NCBI RefSeq assembly: GCF_006402735.1
Contig: NZ_CP017174.1
Location: forward strand, 2,731,001-2,795,000
Source: Myxococcus xanthus
GTDB taxonomy: Bacteria; Myxococcota; Myxococcia; Myxococcales; Myxococcaceae
Length of the DNA stretch: 64,000 bases
Direction: 5' to 3'
Positions 48,910 to 56,353 of the stretch are shown one piece after another; within the stretch, counting starts at the first letter, position 1; the number at the start of each line of letters is the position of its first letter. Below the pieces are notes generated by a model. That model saw nothing but the letters and a program-made list of their open reading frames with translations. It was not told the DNA's origin and did no database searches. The translations under genes were made by a program, and so were the position numbers.

Positions 48910-49628
48910 GGCGCGGGCTGACGCTTGCGGAGGCTGTGCAGCGCGGCCAGCCACAAGCGGGCTTCCTTCCGCGTCAGCCGTGAGCGCCGCAGCGGTGCGA
49001 GCAAGTCCCGCACCGCCGTGCGGCCCGGCTGGGCGTCCACGAGGAAGCCTCCCGTCGTGAGGACGGATTCCAGCGTGGCCTCCACCTGCGCGAGCTCCGC
49101 GTCCGTGGCCGCCGCGGGCAGCGGGCCGGGCGGCGTGGTGGCGGCCTCCAGCATCGCCACGCGGACCTCGTAGGCGTACAGCAGCACGGCCTGCGCCAGG
49201 TTGATGGAGGGCTGCTCGGGCGCGGTCGGCACGGCGGACAAGTCATGCACGCGCTCCACCTCCGCGTTGGTGAGCCCGCTGCGCTCGTCACCGAAGACGA
49301 GCGCCACGGGCCCCTGGGGTGCCCGGGCCACCAGCTCCTCACCCACCGCGCGCGGGGGAAGCCGGCGCTTGCCTTCGACCTTGCGCGAGCTGGTCCCCAC
49401 CACCCAGACACAGTCCGCCACGGCCTCTTTCAGCGTGTCCGCGCGCCGCGCCGCATCCAGCACGTCCCCGGCGTGGACGGCGAGCCTTCGCGCCGGCTCC
49501 AAATCCTCCACCTCCGGGCGGACCCAGACCCAGTCGGACAGGCCGCAGTTCTTCAGGGCCCGGGCGGCGGCGCCCAGGTTTTCCGCGTTGCGGGGGCGCA
49601 TGAGGACGAATCGGACGGGCAGCACCAT
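48906..49628 (-). CDS. trmJ: TrmJ-type tRNA/rRNA 2'-O-methyltransferase (SpoU superfamily)
   Basis: A 240-residue SPOUT methyltransferase. Motif 1 is VLMRPRNAENLGAAARALKNCG with the catalytic Arg/Asn, motif 2 ALVFGDERSGLTNAEV and motif 3 PSINLAQAVLLYAYEVR, forming the AdoMet-binding knot. The C-terminal helical tail (LRRSRLTRKEARLWLAALHSL) is typical of TrmJ, which methylates nucleotide 32 of tRNA. ATG at 49628 with AAGGTG upstream. Divergent from the alpha-2-macroglobulin gene across 267 bases. Confidence 0.88.
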   Translation of the reverse strand: MVLPVRFVLMRPRNAENLGAAARALKNCGLSDWVWVRPEVEDLEPARRLAVHAGDVLDAARRADTLKEAVADCVWVVGTSSRKVEGKRRLPPRAVGEELVARAPQGPVALVFGDERSGLTNAEVERVHDLSAVPTAPEQPSINLAQAVLLYAYEVRVAMLEAATTPPGPLPAAATDAELAQVEATLESVLTTGGFLVDAQPGRTAVRDLLAPLRRSRLTRKEARLWLAALHSLRKRQPAP

Positions 49629-49740
49629 GCGCGGGACACCTTAGCGGTTTCTCGCAGCCCGAGGACCGCGGATGGATGTCCCGCCGCGTCGCGGACTCCG
49701 CTACCCTGGGGGCCTCGAAAGCCTTCGCAGGCGCCCAGGA

Positions 49741-49757
49741 GCCACACACGGTGTGGC
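49741..49757. promoter_or_regulatory. stem-loop in the divergent control region
   Basis: GCCACAC-ACG-GTGTGGC is a perfect 7-bp inverted repeat in the 267-base gap between trmJ and the alpha-2-macroglobulin gene. Its near-palindrome could be an operator or a leader hairpin. Confidence 0.35.
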
Positions 49758-49780
49758 CCCTTGGACACCCTGCGGGTCCG

Positions 49781-49803
49781 CTGACGCGCGGGGGACGCGT
49801 CAG
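49781..49803. promoter_or_regulatory. second stem-loop in the divergent control region
   Basis: CTGACGCG (49781-49788) and CGCGTCAG (49796-49803) form a perfect 8-bp inverted repeat with a 7-base loop, 93 bases upstream of the alpha-2-macroglobulin start. Candidate operator, leader hairpin or terminator. Confidence 0.35.
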
Positions 49804-49895
49804 AGCCGCGGGCGCCTGACCACAGCCCTCTCTTCCCCGGCGCGCCCTGGTCCGGCACGCCGTGTGAAGAACACGCGTCATCTTCTGGAGGAATC

Positions 49896-52800
49896 ATGGG
49901 TTCGCAGTCCGTCGTCACGCAGCGGCCATCGTGGGCGAAACGCTCGCGCTGGCTCCTCGCGGCCATGTTGGTGAGCGCCACGCTCGCAGGCTGCAAGAAG
50001 GAACAGGAGTCCACCGAGCCGCCCGCGCCGCAGCCCCAGGCGCCCGTCGCCGCGCAGCCAGCGGACGCGGGGACGGCCGTGGCGCAGGCGCCGACGCCCC
50101 CCGCGCCCGAGCTGCTGACGCCCGTCGTCCGCGCGGTCTCCACCAGCGACGTGCTGCCGCAGGACATCGTCATCGAGTTCCCGCGGGAGGTACGCCCCAA
50201 CGATGGCTCGGTGTTGAAGGACACCGTCGTGACCATCACTCCGGATGTGCCGGGCAGCCTCTCCTGGTCCTCCCCGTCCACGCTGACCTTCAAGCCGTCG
50301 GGCGCGGGCTTCGCCTTCGACACGAAGTACGCCGTTTCGGTGTCGTCGGTGGGGTTGGACTCGGGCGTGGTGAAGCCGGCCGCGGTTGGGGACTGGTCGC
50401 ACACGTTCACCACGCCGCCCTTCCAGTTCGTCCGGATGGTGCCGCGCCAGCTCGACACGGTGAAGGGCCGCGTGGAGGTGGAGGTCGTCTTCTCCGGTCC
50501 CGTGGACATCGCCGCGGTGCGCTCGCGGGCGGGCTTCCGGGTGGGCGGGCAGGCCGTGGGTGACGTGAAGTGGCGCACCCTGCCCACCACGCGCAACGTC
50601 GTCAGCGCGCAGCTGAGCGGCGGGCTGCTCAAGCAGGGCCGCACGGTCGACTTCAGCCTCCAGGCGGGACTGCCCGCCGTGTCGCAGGCGAAGGCGACGG
50701 CCCCCGCCGCGCGCAGCGCGTTCGAGCTCCGCGCCGGCAAGCGAATGGACATCACCCGCGCCTCGGTGGAGCAGGGCACCACCGGCTTCTACATCGAGGT
50801 GAGCTGCCGGGACGTGGATGGCGCCGAGCCGCCCTCCCCGCGCGAGACGGAAGGGTATGACCCGTACTACTGGGACCACCGCAACAAGGGCTGCACGCTG
50901 GATGACGGCGTCGCCGCGGAGGCCATCCACCTGACGCCCGCCGTCAAGGTCTCCGTCGCGCCGTCGCGCCGCGGCTTCCGCATCTTCGGTGACTTCAAGC
51001 GCGGCTCCTACGCGCTGCGCATCGACGCGGGCACGACCTCGGTGGGCGGCGGCATGTTGCTGGCCACCTACGAGGACGCCTTCGCCGTCCCCGCGCGCTC
51101 GCCGCAGTTGTCCTTCGCGACCACCGGCCGCTACCTGCCGCGTAGCGCGTGGCGCAACCTGCCGCTGCAGCACCTCAACCTGGACTCGGTGGAGCTCACC
51201 GTCCGCAACGTGCCGCCGGAGAACCTCGTCTTCTGGATGAGCGACGACTACCGCGAGCGCGCGGATGAGCGCACCTCCAACGTGGTGGCGAAGCGGACGC
51301 TGGCGCTCAAGTCGCCCCCCGACACGCTGGCGACCACCTACGTGGATGTGGCCAGCCTGGTGCCCGCGAACACGAAGGGCCTGGTGGAAATCACCGCGAA
51401 GCAGAACCACCACGTGGCGGCGAGCCGCATCCTCCTCACCAACCTGAGCCTGGTGGCCAAGCGCGGTGAGGCCGCGCCGGGCTCCAACGGCGCCGGTGAG
51501 GTCTGGGTGTGGGCGCTGGGCATCGAGAGCACCGAGCCGCTTTCGGGCGTGGAGGTCTCCCTGGTGAAGAAGAGCGGCGAGTCGGTGGCCCGCTGCACCA
51601 CGGTGGCGGCGGATGGCTGCCGGCTCCAGGTGCCCGCGCCCGGCGTCGACGACAGCGCGCCCTTCGCGCTCATCGCCCGTGACGGCGAGGAGCTGACGTA
51701 CCTCAAGTACAGCGAGCTGAAGACGGAGATCGCCAACGCGGACGTACATGGCGAGTCCTACCGTTCGGAGAAGGCCTACCGCGCGTCGGTGTGGTCGGAC
51801 CGCGGCGTGTACCGCCCAGGCGATACGGCGCACATCGCCGCGGTGCTGCGGGGGCAGGACGACAAGGCGCCGCCGGCGGGCATGCCTGTGGAGTTGGTGG
51901 TGGTGGACCCGCGTGAGCGCGAGCTGAAGAAGGTGTCGCTGAAGACGAACGAGGCGGGCCTGGTGACGCTGGACCTGCCCTTCGAATCATTCCAGGACAC
52001 GGGCAGCTACCGCGTGGTGCTGAATGTGGCGGACCGCGAAGTGGCAATCTACTCCGTCAGCGTGGAGGAGTTCGTCCCGGAGCGCATGAAGGTGGAGGCG
52101 CGCACGGAGCAGGCCGGCTACCTCCAGGGCGAGGAAGTCCCGGTGGGCGTGGAGGCCGCGTACCTCTTCGGCGGCTCGGCGGAGGGCAGCCCGGTGGAGC
52201 TGACGTGCCGGCTGATTCCGTCCGCCTTCAAGCCGAAGGAGAACGCGCAGTACGCCTACGGACTGTGGCGCCAGGACGGCAGCGAGCCCCGCCCCGTCAC
52301 GCTGGGCCAGGTGCAGGGCACGCTGGACGCGAAGGGACAGGCCGTCCTTCGTTGCCCGGCCCAGGGCGCCATGGGGGCCCTGCGGGGCGCCGGGGCGCTG
52401 AGCGCGCTGGCCAGCGTCTTCGAGTCGGGCAGCGGCCGTTCCACCCAGGGCAGCGTGACGGTGCCGGTGCACCCGGAGGCGTACTACGTGGGCCTCCAGG
52501 GCAGCACGGGCAAGGTGAAGGCCGGCAAGCCCTTCACGGTGAAGGGCGTGGTGGTGGACTGGGACGGCAAGCTGCTGGCCGCCTCGGACAAGACGCCCAA
52601 GACGGTGGACGTGGAGTTCCTGCGCCTGGAGGAGGAGTACGGCTCCTTCTATGACGAGAACGAAGGCTACGAGCGCTACCAGCGCTACCTGCGCCCGGTG
52701 CGTGAGGGCCGCTCCACGGTGGCGGTGAAGGACGGCCGCTTCTCGCTGGACGTGACGCCGGGCGCGGACGCCGCGGGCTACATCGTGCGCGTGCGCTCGG

Positions 52801-55637
52801 GTGGGGCCCAGACGGACCTGGAGCTGGAAGGGGAGGGCCGCTACTACTGGTGGGGTGAAGGCTCGCGCGTGGACCAGACGCCGCGCCCGCTCAAGCCCAC
52901 GTCGCTGGACCTGGCGCTGCCGGCGAAGGGGCGCGTGGGGCAGGCCATCACCGTGAAGCTGAAGTCGCCCTACAAGGGCCGCATGCTCTTCACCGCGGAG
53001 ACGGACCGCGTGCTCGCCTCCCACTGGGTGGCGGTGGAGCCCGGCGAGGTGACGTGGAGCTTCACGCCGTCCGCCTTCGCGCCCAACGTGTACGTGAGCG
53101 CCTTCCTGGTGAAGGACCCGCACCTGGAGTCCGCCGAGGCCTTCATGCCCGACCGCGCCTTCGGCGTGGGCAGCGTCACGTTGGAGCCGGTGGAGTACAC
53201 GCAGTCGGTGACGATGAACGTGCCCAAGGAGGTTCGCTCCAACGACACCCTCACGGTGGACCTGGAGCTGGGCCCGCAGGAAGGCCCCACCTTCGCCACC
53301 ATCGCGGTGGTGGACGAGGGCATCCTCTCCCTCACGCGCTTCCAGAGCCCGGACCCGCAGAAGCAACTCTTCTCCCGGCGAGCGCTGGGCGTGGAGACCT
53401 ACGAGACGCTGGGCTGGACGCTGCTGGTGCCGCCGGGCGGCGCGTCCCGCTCCACGGGTGGTGACGGCGAGGGCGGCGCGGACGGCCGCGTGCAGCCCGT
53501 CAAGCCGGTGGCCCTGTGGAGCGGCCTGCTGCCGGTGCCGGCCAACGGCAAGCTGCGGGTGCCCTTCAAGCTGCCCCAGTACCGCGGCGCGGTGCGGGTG
53601 ATGGCGGTGACGGCGGGCCCGCAGCGCATTGGCCGCGCCAGCGCGCAGGTGTTGGTGCGCGACCCGCTGGTGCTCCAGACGACGTTGCCACGCTTCCTCA
53701 CGCAGCACGACGAAATCCAGGTGCCCGTCTTCGTCACCAACCTGTCCGGCAAGACGCAGGACGTGAAGGTGACGCTCAACGCGGAGTCACTGCCGGTGCC
53801 GGGGCTGGTGATGCCCGCGGCGGCCACTTCGCCGCTTCAGCTGCTGGGCAAGAGCGAGGGCACGGCCCGGGTGGCGGACGGCAAGTCCCACACCTTCGTC
53901 TTCCAGGCCCGCGCGGTGCAGGCGGTGGGCGCGGCGCGGCTGTCGGTGACGGTGGAGGGCGGCGGCTACACCTCGAGTGAGTCGCTGGACGTGCCGCTGT
54001 CTCCGGCGGGCCCGCGCGAGCGCCTGGTGCAGCAAATCGAGCTGGCGCAGGGGACGACGGACGTCTCGCAGTACCTCCAGGGCTGGGTGCCCACGACGGA
54101 GCGCTCCACGCTGTGGGTGACGGCCAATCCGTACGCGCGCTCGCTGCAGCACCTCTCGTACCTGGCGCGCTACCCCTACGGCTGCGTGGAGCAGACGACG
54201 TCCGCCACCCGTCCGTTGCTGTACGTGTCCGAGCTGGTGAACGACGTGGACCCCACGCTGACCCAGGGCGGGACCGTGGGCGACATGGTGCTGTCGGGCA
54301 TCAACCGCATCCTGGCCATGCAGACGCCGTCGGGCGGCTTCGGCTACTGGCCAGGCGCCACGGAGCCGGTGGGCTGGGGCTCGGCGTACGCCGCGCACAT
54401 GCTGCTGGACGCGCAGAAGCTGAAGTACCCCGTGCCACAGGACCGGCTGAACGACGCGCTCACGTGGATGTCCACCGAGCTGAACAAACTCGAGGGCCGC
54501 CAGAGCCGCGACGACATGTACACGGACAGCGCGGAGGCCTACATGCACTACGTCCTCTCCGTGGCCGGCAAGGGCCGCAAGGCGCGTGTGCAGAAGCTGG
54601 TGGACGCGTTGGCGGAGCGGGCGAAGCAGAAGGCGCTCACGGGCGAGGAGCAGGAGCGTGACTACATGCTCAAGGCTTCGCTGTGGCTTGCGGGCGACCG
54701 GCGCTACGAGAAGGAGCTGCGCAACCCCGACCTGTCGCCCGTCACCGGGGAGCGGAAGAACGACTGGTCCTTCTATTCCGACCGGCGCCGTCGTGGCTTC
54801 ATGCTCAGCACCTTCCAGGACTTGTTCGGCAAGGACGCGGCGGGTGAGCCGCTGGCGCGCATGGTGGCCGAATCGCTCCAGGGGCACTCCAGCGGTTGGT
54901 ACACAACGCAGGAGCTGGTGTGGGGCATCACCGGCCTGGGCAAGCGGCTGCAAGGGACGTCCACCCAGTTCTCCGCGCCGGTGCTCAAGGCGGACGGAAA
55001 GGTCATGACGCCGGTGCAGGACAAGACGGTGCGTTCGTCGGACCGGACGTGGGCCCTGGCCCGCGCCAGCGAGCGGCAGGGCCTTCAGCTGGAGGTGACG
55101 TCCAAGGACGAGGGCCGGCTGTACCTCGTGCTCAGCAGCGAGGGCGTGCGCTCGGACAGCAAGCCCCGCACGGGCGGCGAGGGCCTGGCGCTCACGCGCA
55201 CCTGGCGCAAGCTGGACGGCACGGTGCTGGCCATGGGGCAGGCCCCGGTGGCGTTGGCGGACCTCGTCTACGTGGAGCTGGAGATTCGCAACACGACGGG
55301 CGAGCGCGTGCAGAACATCGCCCTGGTGGACCGGCTGCCGGCGGGCTGGGAAATCGAGAACGCGCGCCTGGGCCGGGGTGGCTCCACCGACTGGGTGGAC
55401 CCGGCGTCGCTGTGGTCCGCGGACTACGTGAACATCCGCGATGACCGGATGGAGGTCTTCGGCAGCCTGGGGCCTCGCGAGTCGAAGAAGGTCGTCTACG
55501 CGGTGCGCGCGGTGACGGCGGGTGCCTTCACCCTGCCGTCGGCGGAGGCGGAGGCCATGTATGACCCGCGCCTGTGGGCGCGTGAGCCGGGCCGGACGAT
55601 TCAGGTGTCCGGGCCGTGGAAGGACAACCTGCTGTAG
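49896..55637 (+). CDS. alpha-2-macroglobulin family lipoprotein with thioester
   Basis: A 1913-residue bacterial alpha-2-macroglobulin. It has a lipoprotein leader with LAGC lipobox, then a series of macroglobulin beta-sandwich domains, including the MG-type block YRSEKAYRASVWSDRGVYRPGD and a VFVTNLSGKTQDV-like domain after a bait region, and the thioester domain with GCVEQ (Cys1430, Gln1433), followed by the alpha/alpha toroid and C-terminal receptor-like domain. The family traps proteases: cleavage of the bait exposes the thioester, which binds the attacker. In many bacteria it is encoded beside PBP1C, as here, and is thought to guard the periplasm during wall breach. ATG 49896 with GGAGGA upstream. 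Confidence 0.94.
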   Translation: MGSQSVVTQRPSWAKRSRWLLAAMLVSATLAGCKKEQESTEPPAPQPQAPVAAQPADAGTAVAQAPTPPAPELLTPVVRAVSTSDVLPQDIVIEFPREVRPNDGSVLKDTVVTITPDVPGSLSWSSPSTLTFKPSGAGFAFDTKYAVSVSSVGLDSGVVKPAAVGDWSHTFTTPPFQFVRMVPRQLDTVKGRVEVEVVFSGPVDIAAVRSRAGFRVGGQAVGDVKWRTLPTTRNVVSAQLSGGLLKQGRTVDFSLQAGLPAVSQAKATAPAARSAFELRAGKRMDITRASVEQGTTGFYIEVSCRDVDGAEPPSPRETEGYDPYYWDHRNKGCTLDDGVAAEAIHLTPAVKVSVAPSRRGFRIFGDFKRGSYALRIDAGTTSVGGGMLLATYEDAFAVPARSPQLSFATTGRYLPRSAWRNLPLQHLNLDSVELTVRNVPPENLVFWMSDDYRERADERTSNVVAKRTLALKSPPDTLATTYVDVASLVPANTKGLVEITAKQNHHVAASRILLTNLSLVAKRGEAAPGSNGAGEVWVWALGIESTEPLSGVEVSLVKKSGESVARCTTVAADGCRLQVPAPGVDDSAPFALIARDGEELTYLKYSELKTEIANADVHGESYRSEKAYRASVWSDRGVYRPGDTAHIAAVLRGQDDKAPPAGMPVELVVVDPRERELKKVSLKTNEAGLVTLDLPFESFQDTGSYRVVLNVADREVAIYSVSVEEFVPERMKVEARTEQAGYLQGEEVPVGVEAAYLFGGSAEGSPVELTCRLIPSAFKPKENAQYAYGLWRQDGSEPRPVTLGQVQGTLDAKGQAVLRCPAQGAMGALRGAGALSALASVFESGSGRSTQGSVTVPVHPEAYYVGLQGSTGKVKAGKPFTVKGVVVDWDGKLLAASDKTPKTVDVEFLRLEEEYGSFYDENEGYERYQRYLRPVREGRSTVAVKDGRFSLDVTPGADAAGYIVRVRSGGAQTDLELEGEGRYYWWGEGSRVDQTPRPLKPTSLDLALPAKGRVGQAITVKLKSPYKGRMLFTAETDRVLASHWVAVEPGEVTWSFTPSAFAPNVYVSAFLVKDPHLESAEAFMPDRAFGVGSVTLEPVEYTQSVTMNVPKEVRSNDTLTVDLELGPQEGPTFATIAVVDEGILSLTRFQSPDPQKQLFSRRALGVETYETLGWTLLVPPGGASRSTGGDGEGGADGRVQPVKPVALWSGLLPVPANGKLRVPFKLPQYRGAVRVMAVTAGPQRIGRASAQVLVRDPLVLQTTLPRFLTQHDEIQVPVFVTNLSGKTQDVKVTLNAESLPVPGLVMPAAATSPLQLLGKSEGTARVADGKSHTFVFQARAVQAVGAARLSVTVEGGGYTSSESLDVPLSPAGPRERLVQQIELAQGTTDVSQYLQGWVPTTERSTLWVTANPYARSLQHLSYLARYPYGCVEQTTSATRPLLYVSELVNDVDPTLTQGGTVGDMVLSGINRILAMQTPSGGFGYWPGATEPVGWGSAYAAHMLLDAQKLKYPVPQDRLNDALTWMSTELNKLEGRQSRDDMYTDSAEAYMHYVLSVAGKGRKARVQKLVDALAERAKQKALTGEEQERDYMLKASLWLAGDRRYEKELRNPDLSPVTGERKNDWSFYSDRRRRGFMLSTFQDLFGKDAAGEPLARMVAESLQGHSSGWYTTQELVWGITGLGKRLQGTSTQFSAPVLKADGKVMTPVQDKTVRSSDRTWALARASERQGLQLEVTSKDEGRLYLVLSSEGVRSDSKPRTGGEGLALTRTWRKLDGTVLAMGQAPVALADLVYVELEIRNTTGERVQNIALVDRLPAGWEIENARLGRGGSTDWVDPASLWSADYVNIRDDRMEVFGSLGPRESKKVVYAVRAVTAGAFTLPSAEAEAMYDPRLWAREPGRTIQVSGPWKDNLL

Positions 55638-55646
55638 CGCGGCGCG

Positions 55647-55674
55647 GGGAGACGCTCCTAGCCGAGCGTCTCCC
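55647..55674. terminator. bidirectional terminator at the alpha-2-macroglobulin / PLD junction
   Basis: GGGAGACGCT (55647-55656) and AGCGTCTCCC (55665-55674) form a perfect 10-bp stem with an 8-base loop. It begins ten bases behind the alpha-2-macroglobulin stop, and its right arm lies inside the last codons of the convergent PLD gene, whose stop codon (55658-55660) is in the loop. Confidence 0.55.
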
Positions 55675-56341
55675 ACAGCGCGTCGAACGCGCGGCTGAAG
55701 GGCTGCACCAGCCGCGCGTCGTCGGATACCAGGACGTTCTCGTGGTTGTACTCGGCGGCCGAGCGCGTCCAGTTGTAGCTGCCCGTCACCAGCCGCAGCC
55801 GGTCGAACACGGCGAACTTGTGGTGCATATGCGCGGACGTCCTGTCCAGGCGGATGGGGATGCCGGCGTCCCCCAGCCGCTCCATGTCGGAGCCCGGGTC
55901 CATGGCCTTGTCATCGTCACTCACGATTCGCATCCGCACACCGCGCCGGTGGGCGTCCAGCAGCGCGCGGGTGATGCGGTCATCCGTCACGGTGAAGACG
56001 CAGACGTCGATGGAACCGCGTGCCGACTGGATTTGCTGGACGATGGCGTTGAGCGGGCCCTCGCCCGGAGAGAAGTGCGCCTCCATGCGCGACGTCTGCT
56101 CGGGCTCGGGCGCGTGCAGCGCCTGCACCGTCTCCTCGAGCCAGGAGATGACCTCCCGGGAGCGCGCGTCCTTCATCGACGCTCGCGCCAGGGCGAAGGC
56201 CTGGGTGCGGAAGAGGGTGAGCAGGGCCTCGCCTGCCCGCCGCTCCGCCAGGACGGCCTGCAACGCCTGCCGCTCGGTGGGTGTCAGCCGCCGGTCGTCG
56301 AGAATGGACGTCAGGATGGCGTCAATTTCAAAGGCATTCAT
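55658..56341 (-). CDS. phospholipase D-like protein (Nuc/PLD6 type)
   Basis: A 227-residue protein with one HKD motif: HHKFAVFDRLRLVTGSYNWT, then SAAEYNHENVLV. Single-HKD proteins such as the Nuc nuclease and mitochondrial PLD6 act as dimers and cut phosphodiesters of DNA, RNA or cardiolipin. The PLD domain fills residues about 95-225; the first 90 residues are helical (LTPTERQALQAVLAERRAGEAL), and there is no signal peptide. It sits between alpha-2-macroglobulin and pbpC, on the opposite strand, with its start only 12 bases from the pbpC ATG. Whether it belongs functionally with them is open. Confidence 0.82.
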   Translation of the reverse strand: MNAFEIDAILTSILDDRRLTPTERQALQAVLAERRAGEALLTLFRTQAFALARASMKDARSREVISWLEETVQALHAPEPEQTSRMEAHFSPGEGPLNAIVQQIQSARGSIDVCVFTVTDDRITRALLDAHRRGVRMRIVSDDDKAMDPGSDMERLGDAGIPIRLDRTSAHMHHKFAVFDRLRLVTGSYNWTRSAAEYNHENVLVSDDARLVQPFSRAFDALWETLG

Positions 56342-56353
56342 TGCGCGTAGTAT

